Translations under genes and position numbers: made by a program
Shown: piece after piece, positions 14,869 through 22,144 of the stretch
Numbering within the stretch: the stretch's first letter is position 1
How the letters are laid out: the number at the start of each line of letters is the position of its first letter
Assembly: GCA_964582065.1 (NCBI GenBank)
Contig: CAZOQG010000010.1
Location: forward strand, 1 to 31,636
Source of the DNA: JACNFS01 sp964582065
Lineage (GTDB): Bacteria > Chloroflexota > Dehalococcoidia > GIF9 > UBA5629
Direction: 5' to 3'
DNA length: 31,636 bases
Notes under the pieces: model-generated
Databases searched by the model: none
The model's input: the letters and a program-made list of their open reading frames with translations, nothing else
What the model was told of the DNA's origin: nothing

Positions 14869-15126
14869 CTAATCCCCTATCCCATAATCGTGAAGATAAT
14901 CGATGAGGTCTTGAACTGCAACAATTTTCTGCGTGTCTTCGTCTGATATTTCCAGCTTTCGTCGCGGGGTGCTGAATTCTTGTTCTATGGCAGTCACAAG
15001 CTCAGCCAAATCAGCAGGGGCAATATTAAGGTCAGCAACAAGGGATGCTGAAGGCACTATTGATTCCTCTTCAACTCCAAGTTGCTCGGCAATTACCTTC
15101 TTAAGTCGCGCAAATGTGGTTGTCAC
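14869..15126 (-). CDS. Acyl-carrier-protein-like protein lacking the phosphopantetheine serine
   Basis: This 85-aa protein starts (GTG) MTTTFARLKKVIAEQLGVEE and has the four-helix ACP layout: VPSASLVADLNIAPADLAEL, then ITxDEDTxKI-like ISDEDTQKIVAVQDLIDYL. The attachment motif DSL is replaced: where functional ACPs have DLGADSLDxVEL, this reads DLNIAPADLAEL, with Pro at the serine position. It cannot carry 4'-phosphopantetheine there. GTG 15126 was chosen because GAGGG lies 7 nt upstream; it overlaps the nusB 3' end by 26 nt. An in-frame start at 15168 would add 14 non-ACP residues. Confidence 0.8.
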   Translation of the reverse strand: MTTTFARLKKVIAEQLGVEEESIVPSASLVADLNIAPADLAELVTAIEQEFSTPRRKLEISDEDTQKIVAVQDLIDYLHDYGIGD

Positions 15127-15610
15127 TCTGTATCCCTCTAGGAGTCTGATTCGGTTGCTCTCCCTCAATCAATTCCTGATTTCTTCTTTTCTGAATAGAA
15201 TCAGCGGCTACTGAGCCCAAAACTCCATTGATGAATCTTGAGGAAGTGTCGCCGCCAAAACTTTTCGCCAGCTCGACAGCTTCATTAATCGCCGCCTTAA
15301 CCGGCACTCTATTATCGAATAAAACCTCGAAAATGGCAAGGCGGAGGATGGTCCTGTCGATAATAGCTATTTGATCTATGGGAAAAGCAGGGGCGAATTT
15401 TCGAATCACGTTATCAATGTCCTGGCTATTCTGAAGAACCCCTGTAACCAGTGTTTGACTAAACTCAGCCGCTTCCTTAGGTAAGGGTTTCTCCCGGAGC
15501 AAGCGAGCTGAAACCTCCTCTGGCTTATGAATAGAACAATCAGTTTCGTAAAGTGTCTGTAGAGCAACAATTCTAGCTTTCCGTCTAGGCCCGATCATTG
15601 CACTACTCAT
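15101..15610 (-). CDS. nusB: Transcription antitermination factor NusB
   Basis: This 169-aa all-helical RNA-binding protein of the NusB/NusE antitermination complex acts on rRNA operons. It starts MSSAMIGPRRKARIVALQTLYETD. It contains IDNVIRKFAPAFPIDQIAIIDRTILRLAIFE in two conserved helices, then VPVKAAINEAVELAKSFGGDTSSRFINGVLGS, which is diagnostic. A polar tail of about 25 residues extends past the usual end and overlaps the ACP-like gene. The ATG at 15610 overlaps the upstream stop by 8 nt; the ATG at 15598 (MIGPRRK) is an alternative start. Confidence 0.95.
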   Translation of the reverse strand: MSSAMIGPRRKARIVALQTLYETDCSIHKPEEVSARLLREKPLPKEAAEFSQTLVTGVLQNSQDIDNVIRKFAPAFPIDQIAIIDRTILRLAIFEVLFDNRVPVKAAINEAVELAKSFGGDTSSRFINGVLGSVAADSIQKRRNQELIEGEQPNQTPRGIQSDNHICAT

Positions 15611-16736
15611 CCCTTAACAAGTGAATATTGCCTATGCGCAATCGGCGCAATCCCGCATTTTTGGCTGCCTTCAGGCACCGCTCAGCATGCTGGAGCGAAG
15701 TAGTTGGCAAATCTGTCATCAGGAAATCAGGGTGAAAGCCAAGAAGGACATAAGGTATGTTCTGATCTAAGGAAGCGATAAAGGTGGCAATGTTAGAAAT
15801 TTCCTTTTCATCTATATAGCCAGGTATGAGCAGAGTACTAGCTACAAGGAAGGGTATCGAAGGTCTGCTGTTTATATAACCAGCCAGAAGGCGGAAATTC
15901 TCCAGTGTCCTTTTGTTGCTTACTCCGCAAAGGGCAATATGTAACTCTTCGGTCCAGGCTTTGAGGTCGAACTTGATACAACCGCCCGAACTAAGAGAAA
16001 GCTCGGCAGCTTGCTTGAGCAAAGCTGGATGCATCGAGCCGTTAGTCTCCCAGCAGATACGGAGGATGCGACCTTTGCTTTTGCCCAACGCCAAACGAGA
16101 AGCACGCAAGGCATGAGGCAATTGCGGTGTCGGGTCACCACCGAAATAGCAGATGCAGGAGGTGCGGTCATCGACGGCGTCAGCTAGTTCCGCAGCACCA
16201 ACCCAATTTTGCTGTCCTGCTGCCGATCGATAGTGCCAATTCTGACAAAACAGGCAATCGAAGGAGCACGCCTGGTAAAAAACAGCCAGGTTCTTATAAC
16301 CATGTTCAGGTCCAGGACGATAGGCGAAGTCAGGATAGCCTGAACCCGTGCCGCCGGGGCAGACCCAGTCAGCAACACAGTTCGTGGGTAGCGGGTCATG
16401 ATACCAGCTTACGTTGCCTTTGTCAGCGTTGGCACCAGAGAGCTTGCCGGCTGTGGATAGACGTGAGCCGCAATAACTCTTCTCGCCCTCAGAGAGTTGG
16501 CATTCATTGAAGCATAGATGACAAGCTGCGACATTCGCTGCCTTTGGTGGTTGTGACGGTAAATTGAAAGGTTGTCTTGACTTTCGATGGGCTTCTTGGA
16601 TGATAGGCTCGACTTTTTCAAAGTTCTGGCGGATACAGTCAAGACATAGACCGAGGGATTGAGAAATGAGGATAGATTCATTGCCACAATGCTTGCACCT
16701 GGTGGCACTCTTGAGCGGTGAGCCACGTTTCAGCAT
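15603..16736 (-). CDS. Radical SAM protein (AmrS / PFL-activase-like) with N-terminal zinc ribbons
   Basis: This 377-aa protein has the radical SAM [4Fe-4S] motif CSFDCLFC (Cys157, 161, 164), followed by QNWHYRS. It carries two cysteine clusters upstream: C14-x2-C17/C31-x2-C34 (zinc-ribbon-like) and C72/C75/C79/C89, as in AmmeMemoRadiSam-type and pyruvate-formate-lyase-activase-like proteins. Later signatures are CYFGGDPTPQ, CWETNGS, IKFDLKAW and LGFHPDFLMTDLPTT. The substrate is unknown. It sits between the FabD-like gene and nusB and overlaps nusB, so it is co-transcribed with translation genes. Position does not reveal a target. Confidence 0.85.
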   Translation of the reverse strand: MLKRGSPLKSATRCKHCGNESILISQSLGLCLDCIRQNFEKVEPIIQEAHRKSRQPFNLPSQPPKAANVAACHLCFNECQLSEGEKSYCGSRLSTAGKLSGANADKGNVSWYHDPLPTNCVADWVCPGGTGSGYPDFAYRPGPEHGYKNLAVFYQACSFDCLFCQNWHYRSAAGQQNWVGAAELADAVDDRTSCICYFGGDPTPQLPHALRASRLALGKSKGRILRICWETNGSMHPALLKQAAELSLSSGGCIKFDLKAWTEELHIALCGVSNKRTLENFRLLAGYINSRPSIPFLVASTLLIPGYIDEKEISNIATFIASLDQNIPYVLLGFHPDFLMTDLPTTSLQHAERCLKAAKNAGLRRLRIGNIHLLRDE

Positions 16737-16851
16737 TCTTGACTATAGCTCTGAGATTTGACGAATCTGACGAAGCATGACGACCACTCTTGAAGCTGGC
16801 AAAATTGCTAGAGCTTTGGCAAGCCTTGTCTGCGGTCGGGGCAGCAGACAA

Positions 16852-17796
16852 TCATCCTCTGCGCCACCTTGTTATCTCACCAACGGTTTGGGCATTGCTG
16901 ATGGCGAAAGTCTGTGCTCCTGGGCTAATCCGTTTGATCAACTTGGTGAGCTCCTCACCCGGCCCCATCTCGAAGAAGGTAGTTACACCCCTGGCAATCA
17001 TGTTCTCAACAGATTGCTGCCACTTCACGGAATGAGTGATCTGACTGACTAGCTCTTCCTTTATCGCTTCAAGGTCGGTCAGTGGTTGGGCGGTGACGTT
17101 GGCCACAACCGGGATTGATGGTTTGTTGAACGTAAACCCTGCAATGGCATCTCTCAGTCTGCCCATGGCTGGCTCCATCAATGGAGAATAGAAAGGGCCG
17201 CTTACCCTCAGCGGGATAACCCGGCGAGCGCCTTTTATCTGCACTAGCCTTCTGGCTTTAGTCAAGGCCTCTTGAGTACCGGTGATGGTAACCTGATCCG
17301 GGGCATCAATGTAGGCGACCTCAGTCCCTGCAGACAAACAAACGTCTCTGACTGTTTCTGCGTCCATGCCAGTCATTGATACCATCCCACCGGGTGTTCT
17401 TTGACCAGCCTCGTTCATCAATCGCCCTCTCTCACGGACCAGACGCACTGCGTCAGACAAACTCAGCGCCCCAGCAACTACCAGGGCAGTATATGCGCCT
17501 ATGTCATGTCCAGCAACGAAGGTGGGAGGTGGCAAGCCATCTTGGCTGACTTCTTGAGCCGCTCTGAGACAGGCAATGCTCATCGTTAGTACTGCCGGCT
17601 GAACATTAATGGTCTCTCTAAGCTCCTGCTGAGGACCTTCGAAACACAAACGAGACAGAGCAAAGCCTAGAGTCTTGTCGACTTCATCAAAAACTTCCCG
17701 GGCTGAAGAATAGTGAACATACAGGTCTAACCCCATCCCTACTGAGTGAGACTCCTGTCCAGGAAAGACGTACGCAGCCTTTATTTCTTCGACCAT
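16852..17796 (-). CDS. FabD-like malonyl-CoA:ACP transacylase homologue with altered active site
   Basis: This 314-aa protein has the full FabD fold signatures: FPGQESHSVGMG (11-22), VQPAVLTMSIA, the nucleophile elbow at VAGHDIGAYTALVVAGAL, RLVRERGRLM, GPFYSPLMEPAM and FFEMGPGEELTKLIKRI. Both catalytic dyad residues are replaced. The GHSLGE serine is Asp98 (codon GAC), and the GPFHSPLM histidine is Tyr203 (codon TAT). The oxyanion Gln14 and the carboxylate-binding arginine region are kept. Canonical malonyl transfer should be impossible, yet the frame is intact. AAAGGAGG lies 5 nt before the ATG. It lies downstream of rpmF, where a normal fab cluster would start. Confidence 0.9.
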   Translation of the reverse strand: MVEEIKAAYVFPGQESHSVGMGLDLYVHYSSAREVFDEVDKTLGFALSRLCFEGPQQELRETINVQPAVLTMSIACLRAAQEVSQDGLPPPTFVAGHDIGAYTALVVAGALSLSDAVRLVRERGRLMNEAGQRTPGGMVSMTGMDAETVRDVCLSAGTEVAYIDAPDQVTITGTQEALTKARRLVQIKGARRVIPLRVSGPFYSPLMEPAMGRLRDAIAGFTFNKPSIPVVANVTAQPLTDLEAIKEELVSQITHSVKWQQSVENMIARGVTTFFEMGPGEELTKLIKRISPGAQTFAISNAQTVGEITRWRRG

Positions 17797-17841
17797 GCTT
17801 CCTCCTTTGATTCAACTTCACCTGATGTATCAATCATCGTT

Positions 17842-17880
17842 CCGGCTTCGCTGAGCCGGCAGCTTTGAGCGATGGCTGCC
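17842..17880 (-). other. Two overlapping hairpins between rpmF and the FabD-like gene
   Basis: CCGGCT/AGCCGG (17842-17847 with 17854-17859, 6-nt loop) and GGCAGC/GCTGCC (17858-17863 with 17875-17880) share two bases, so only one can form fully. Neither has a T-run. They could mark an RNA processing point or a partial terminator that lowers expression after rpmF. Confidence 0.4.
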
Positions 17881-17903
17881 CGCTTAAGTAAACTTACCCT
17901 CGC

Positions 17904-18101
17904 TTAGCCGGGCTTTTTCTTCGGACTCTTAATCTCAATCACTTCCCTGCCATTATAGGTGCCGCAGGTGGGACAAACATGATGAGGCAATTTGAAGCTA
18001 TGACACTGAGGGCAGTCAACTAGAGCAGGAATGCTTAGAGCCAGATGACTACGCCTTCTCCCTTGCTTCGCTTTGGCATATTTTCTTTTTGGCAATGCCA
18101 T
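17904..18101 (-). CDS. rpmF: 50S ribosomal protein L32 (zinc-binding form)
   Basis: This 65-aa ribosomal protein starts MALPKRKYAKAKQGRRRSHL, the standard L32 N-terminus. It has a Cys4 zinc ribbon (CPQC and CPTC, either side of HSFKLPHHV) and a basic tail. The ATG follows the yceD stop directly (TAAATG). L32 next to YceD is one of the most conserved bacterial gene pairs. Confidence 0.96.
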   Translation of the reverse strand: MALPKRKYAKAKQGRRRSHLALSIPALVDCPQCHSFKLPHHVCPTCGTYNGREVIEIKSPKKKPG

Positions 18102-18614
18102 TTAGACTTCACTCTCCTTTCCCAACCGGACTAATTTTGACCAGCGTTGATTATGAGCGCCAGACAGGCATTGACAGGGGCCTTGATTTAAATCATGCCC
18201 GCAGGATGGACAAAGCCCGGCACAGTCCGGGCGGCAAAGCGGCTTGGCAGGTATAGCTAACAAGGTATATTGGCGTATCACTTCCCCTAAGTCTAGCACG
18301 TTGTTGTCATCAATAGTAGTGGAGTCATCAGCTTCTCCAGGCAAGGCTAAGTCGCTGGGTATGTCTGCTCTGGGTAAGAATTCCTCCTCGAGGTTAAAAT
18401 CCACTGTACAACTAATCGCGCTGAGACACCTACAACAGACTCCCATCACATTGGCAGTCATTGCACCTTTTACCAGAATGCTATGATTGGTACGGGCTAG
18501 AGTTACGTTGCCCTTAACGGAATCTAAGCCTTCCTTACCAACGCTCTCATTTATTTGGTATCTACGACTTGAGCCAACTGGTTCTTTGAGCAGTTGGGCG
18601 ACATTAATACGCAT
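18102..18614 (-). CDS. yceD: YceD/DUF177 family protein
   Basis: This 170-aa protein starts MRINVAQLLKEPVGSSRRYQ. Conserved YceD features are CCRCLSAISCTVDFNLEEEF (near residues 76-95), DLGEVIRQYTLLAIPAKPLC and the terminal cysteine cluster CRPDCAGLCPSCGHDLN. Family members are linked to 23S rRNA maturation and are encoded just upstream of rpmF, as here. The frame is open to 18704, but the consensus promoter at 18645-18674 lies inside that extension, so the ATG at 18614 is used. There is no clear ribosome binding site before it. Confidence 0.92.
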   Translation of the reverse strand: MRINVAQLLKEPVGSSRRYQINESVGKEGLDSVKGNVTLARTNHSILVKGAMTANVMGVCCRCLSAISCTVDFNLEEEFLPRADIPSDLALPGEADDSTTIDDNNVLDLGEVIRQYTLLAIPAKPLCRPDCAGLCPSCGHDLNQGPCQCLSGAHNQRWSKLVRLGKESEV

Positions 18615-18644
18615 TTCAGTATACAGGATTTGCAAAGTTTGTTC

Positions 18645-18674
18645 ATTATAAGTGGAGATATTTTTGAATGTCAA
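18645..18674 (-). promoter_or_regulatory. Consensus sigma-70 promoter of yceD-rpmF-FabD-like operon
   Basis: On the minus strand TTGACA (18674-18669), an 18-bp spacer and TATAAT (18650-18645): perfect hexamers. The predicted start near 18638 gives a leader of about 24 nt. This is the strongest promoter in the window, consistent with driving a ribosomal protein. Confidence 0.85.
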
Positions 18675-18770
18675 GCTGCCTCCTACCGTTTCAGTAATGA
18701 GCAACTTTTTAGCCCAACGCTTCTAGAATGTCCTTGGCTCTTGGAGTATAATTGCTACTTGCAGGGGACG

Positions 18771-19967
18771 ATGTCAAAAGTGGTGAAAAAGGCTTTGGCG
18801 AAGTCGGAACTGAAGGCAAGAATAGGTAAGCAAGTCGAGTATCATCGCCACGAACTTATTGAATTAAGCCTGAGAATTCATGCGAATCCCGAGCTAGGTT
18901 TCAGGGAGGAAAAGGCATTAACTTGGTTAACCGGTTATCTGGAGAAGAACGGCTTTCAGATAGAAAAAGGCGTGGGTGGCTTGCCTACCGCCTTCAAAGC
19001 GGTCTATGGTAGCGGTAGGCCGGTAATTGCTTTGCTCGCTGAGTATGACGCCTTACCTGAACTCGGACATGCCTGCGGACACAATATCATAGCCACCTCA
19101 GCAGTAGGAGCTGGCGTGGTTGGTAAATGTGTCGTCGACAGCCATGGTGGGACAGTTGCCGTCATTGGTACGCCTGCGGAGGAGCTTTTTGGTGGTAAGG
19201 CGACGATGGTGAAAGCTGGAGTGTTTGACGGAGTAGATGCAGCTATGATAGTACATCCTGGAGTGCGCAATATGGCAACAATCGAAGCGCTGGCTTGCGT
19301 CAGCCTGGATATTGAATTCTTTGGTAGGGCAGCTCATGCTGCTGCCCATCCTGAGCAGGGAGTAAATGCTCTGGAAGCCATGATTTTGGCTTTCAATGGC
19401 TTGAACTCGTTGCGCCAACATATTAAAGATAAAGCTCGTATTCATGGCATAATCACCCACGGGGGTGAAGCAGCCAATATAGTGCCGGCCTACTCTGCAG
19501 CCAAATTATTGGTCCGTGCTCTTGACAACGCTTACCTTGATGAACTAAAAGAGAAGGTTCTGAATTGTTTCGCTGGAGCATCACTAGCTACAGGCGCCCG
19601 GTTAGACCACAAGTGGGCAGAAGCGGCCTACTCTCCAATGAAAAACAACTTGTCGTTGGCCCAACTCTTCTCGCAAAACTTAGAATTTCTAGGCCGCAAG
19701 ATAGTCCCGTTTGAGATGCACTTTGGTTTTGGCAGCACCGACATGGGCAATGTTAGCCAAGTTGTACCTTCTATTCACCCTACGGTTGCTATTGCACCTC
19801 CCGGCGTATCACTCCACTCAGTGGACTTTGCCCTAGCTGCTGCCTCTGAGGCAGGACATGAAGGGCTACTGGATGCAGCCAAAGCTCTGGCCATGACGGT
19901 GGCTGACCTTCTCGGCGAACCGGAAGCACTAGCCAAGGTTAAGGAGGATTTTGCCGTCCATTCATGA
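18771..19967 (+). CDS. M20 family metallo-amidohydrolase (AbgB/aminoacylase-like)
   Basis: This 398-aa zinc-type peptidase/amidohydrolase starts MSKVVKKALAKSELKARIGK. Conserved M20D features are ELSLRIHANPELGFREEKA, LAEYDALPELGHACGHN with the metal Cys/His pair, GTPAEELFGGK with the catalytic Glu, MIVHPG, a lid-domain segment GRAAHAAAHPEQGVNALEA, and a late metal His in VSLHSVDFALAA. It probably cleaves an N-acyl or aminobenzoyl-glutamate-like amide; the exact substrate is unknown. The ATG has AGGGG close by. A TATAAT at 18747-18752 is a likely -10 with a poor -35. The frame upstream of 18771 is not translated in this model. Confidence 0.9.
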   Translation: MSKVVKKALAKSELKARIGKQVEYHRHELIELSLRIHANPELGFREEKALTWLTGYLEKNGFQIEKGVGGLPTAFKAVYGSGRPVIALLAEYDALPELGHACGHNIIATSAVGAGVVGKCVVDSHGGTVAVIGTPAEELFGGKATMVKAGVFDGVDAAMIVHPGVRNMATIEALACVSLDIEFFGRAAHAAAHPEQGVNALEAMILAFNGLNSLRQHIKDKARIHGIITHGGEAANIVPAYSAAKLLVRALDNAYLDELKEKVLNCFAGASLATGARLDHKWAEAAYSPMKNNLSLAQLFSQNLEFLGRKIVPFEMHFGFGSTDMGNVSQVVPSIHPTVAIAPPGVSLHSVDFALAAASEAGHEGLLDAAKALAMTVADLLGEPEALAKVKEDFAVHS

Positions 19968-20124
19968 CATACTTGGTTATCTCCATAACGGTGGTCTAGC
20001 GGCAGAAGTGATGAATAAACACCCAAACCAGGAATATCAACCAGACTTGAGGTTTTTTGTCGACAGGCTGAGTTTTGGGCGAACGAGAATTAGAAATCGA
20101 GAGCCGAAGATTGTAAAATAGAGC

Positions 20125-20301
20125 GTGAAGAGCTGTCTTGGCATCGATGTTGGTTTGATAATTACCAAGCTATCTCTGCTTGACCAAGACAGTCAATTTC
20201 TGACAGCAGCTTATTCACACATTCAGGGCAAACCGGTTAAGTTTTGGCTAGAACAGAAGGTATCAAATAAGTTCAGGAGCAAAGTTGAGGTAAGAGAATG
20301 A
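20125..20301 (+). pseudogene. N-terminal remnant of a 2-hydroxyacyl-CoA dehydratase activator (BadF/HgdC family)
   Basis: A 58-codon frame from GTG 20125 reads VKSCLGIDVGLIITKLSLLD and continues DQDSQFLTAAYSHIQGKPV. It matches the phosphate-1 region of BadF/BadG/HgdC ATPases, which normally reads GIDVGSxTTKxVLLD, then RxxGxP. The conserved Ser-x-Thr has become Leu-Ile-Ile. After about 40 residues the similarity ends, and the frame stops overlapping the rplI ATG. The cluster-binding and second phosphate motifs are absent. The rest of the 330-bp gap (19968-20124) shows nothing recognisable. Confidence 0.6.
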
Positions 20302-20756
20302 AGGTTGTTTTTCTGCAGGACGTATCAGTTAAGGGCAAGAAAGGAGAGATAAGCGAAGTAGCCGATGGCTATGCTAGAAACTTTCTCTTGCCTCAAGGTC
20401 TAGCTGTGCCGGCAACACCTGCGGCTATCAAAGTCGCCAAGACTCAATCTGAAGAGAGGGCACAACGCCAAGCTCGTCAGAAAGAGGAACTAGGTGAACT
20501 GATTGAACGTTTGGAGGGGAAAGAGCTGCATTTCAAGGCTCGGGCAGGTGTCAAAGGTCGCCTACATGGTGCCGTTACCAGTGCTGACATCGCTGCTGAG
20601 CTCTCTCAACTTGTCGACTTCGAAATTGACAAGAAAAGGGTTGGGCTAGACGAGCCATTGCATCACCTTGGCAGCTATGAAATAGCAATTAGCCTCGGCA
20701 CAGGTTCAGAAGCCAAGATCAAAGTAGTCATTGAAGAAGAGATTGGAAATGACTAG
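20298..20756 (+). CDS. rplI: 50S ribosomal protein L9
   Basis: This 152-aa protein starts MKVVFLQDVSVKGKKGEISE, with the conserved VADGYARNFLLPQGLAVPAT segment, a long central helix (KVAKTQSEERAQRQARQKEE) and the C-terminal rRNA-binding domain (GVKGRLHGAVTSADIAAEL). Length is normal. The ATG has GAGG 8 nt upstream and overlaps the stop of the activator remnant. Its 3' end overlaps dnaB by 8 nt, the classical rplI-dnaB pairing. Confidence 0.96.
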   Translation: MKVVFLQDVSVKGKKGEISEVADGYARNFLLPQGLAVPATPAAIKVAKTQSEERAQRQARQKEELGELIERLEGKELHFKARAGVKGRLHGAVTSADIAAELSQLVDFEIDKKRVGLDEPLHHLGSYEIAISLGTGSEAKIKVVIEEEIGND

Positions 20757-22119
20757 TGAAAACTTGCCGCCGCACGATGTTGAAGCTGAAAAAGCAGTAA
20801 TTGGCTCTCTCCTTGTTGACGGCGAAGCCATATTCAATGTTGCGACTTTTCTTGAACCTCAGGACTTTTTCACGCAGGAGAACCAATGGATTTATGATGT
20901 TTGTTTTGGGCTATACCAGCGTAATGAGGCCATAAATCAGATAACTGTGGCCCATGAATTGGCTCAGCGAGGCAAGCTGGAAGAGACTGGCGGCGCTGCT
21001 TATCTTAGTCACCTGGTATCTATAGTACCGACATCTCTCTACATTGTAGATTACGGGCAGATTGTTTCCAGGTTGTCTGTAATGCGACGACTGATCAGCG
21101 CTGCCAGCCAGATTACCACTATTGGCTATCAAGCCGACGCGGATGTTGATGCTGCTCTCGGCAAAGCCGAAGACGTTCTTTTCAAGGTGAGGCATCGGCG
21201 AAGTCTTTGGGATTTCATCCCAATACGCGATATTCTTGGTCAATATTTTGAAGAAGGTGGACCAACCCAGCCCGCGGAGGGGAAGATTGCACATATTCTC
21301 ACCCACTTCGCCGCGATAGATGATGTCTTAGGCGGGCTACAGCGTTCTGACCTGATTATTCTGGGTGCCAGGCCAAGCTCAGGCAAAACAAGCTTGGCCC
21401 TTAATATTGCCAGGAACGCTGCCGTCAATCAGAAAGCCTGTGTTGCTATATTCAGCTTGGAAATGTCTCGGCAAGACGTTGTGCGGCGCCTCCTAGCCAG
21501 TGAGGCCAATGTAGATTGTAGGAATGTTCGCCTGGGCGTCTACAATGAACGAGAAGAAAGAAGAATCATGGAAGCCAGCGGCATCCTTTCAGAAGCGCCT
21601 ATTTATATTGATGATTCACCCCAACTGCGAATAATGGAGATGCGAAGCAAGGCACGGCGACTTCATTTCGAACACAATGTTGACTTATTCATTGTTGATT
21701 ACCTCCAGTTGATGCGGGGAGAAGTTAGGGGCGACAGCCGAGTGCAAGAGGTTGGCGAAATAACGCGCGCTCTGAAGGCACTTGCCCGAGAGATAGATGC
21801 ACCAGTGTTAGCTGTGTCACAACTAAGCCGAGCTATAGAACAACGGATATCTCATAAACCCCTGCTTTCTGACCTCAGAGAGAGCGGGAGTATCGAGCAG
21901 GATGCTGATGTGGTTGTCTTTATCTCTCGAGCTGAACTGCATTTTACCGAAGACGAATGGAAGAAAGACCACGATGTTGAGAGTGAGCCCTATCCCAGAG
22001 GTATTGCCGACATCAGCATAGCGAAACACCGGAACGGTCCTATCGGTGACAGTAAATTGCGCTTTGTCTCCAGGGTTACCAAATTCGAAGATCTGGAGAC
22101 TGAACTGAGCGCGGCTTAA
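20749..22119 (+). CDS. dnaB: Replicative DNA helicase DnaB
   Basis: This 456-aa hexameric helicase starts MTSENLPPHDVEAEKAVIGS. The N-terminal collar domain covers residues 8-110. The RecA-like domain has Walker A ARPSSGKTS (207-215), SLEMSRQDVVRRLLASEA, Walker B LFIVDYLQLM, and SQLSRAIEQR followed by LSDLRESGSIEQDADVV. The frame opens at a TTG (20731), but the ATG at 20749 matches the family N-terminus. It overlaps rplI by 8 nt. No intein is seen. Confidence 0.96.
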   Translation: MTSENLPPHDVEAEKAVIGSLLVDGEAIFNVATFLEPQDFFTQENQWIYDVCFGLYQRNEAINQITVAHELAQRGKLEETGGAAYLSHLVSIVPTSLYIVDYGQIVSRLSVMRRLISAASQITTIGYQADADVDAALGKAEDVLFKVRHRRSLWDFIPIRDILGQYFEEGGPTQPAEGKIAHILTHFAAIDDVLGGLQRSDLIILGARPSSGKTSLALNIARNAAVNQKACVAIFSLEMSRQDVVRRLLASEANVDCRNVRLGVYNEREERRIMEASGILSEAPIYIDDSPQLRIMEMRSKARRLHFEHNVDLFIVDYLQLMRGEVRGDSRVQEVGEITRALKALAREIDAPVLAVSQLSRAIEQRISHKPLLSDLRESGSIEQDADVVVFISRAELHFTEDEWKKDHDVESEPYPRGIADISIAKHRNGPIGDSKLRFVSRVTKFEDLETELSAA

Positions 22120-22144
22120 AGATTATCGGGGGGCACGAAGGAGC

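Noticed and set aside
16777..17052. Plus-strand frames of 81-91 codons over the FabD-like 3' end
   Set aside because: They are shadows of the strongly supported minus-strand gene and lack start signals.
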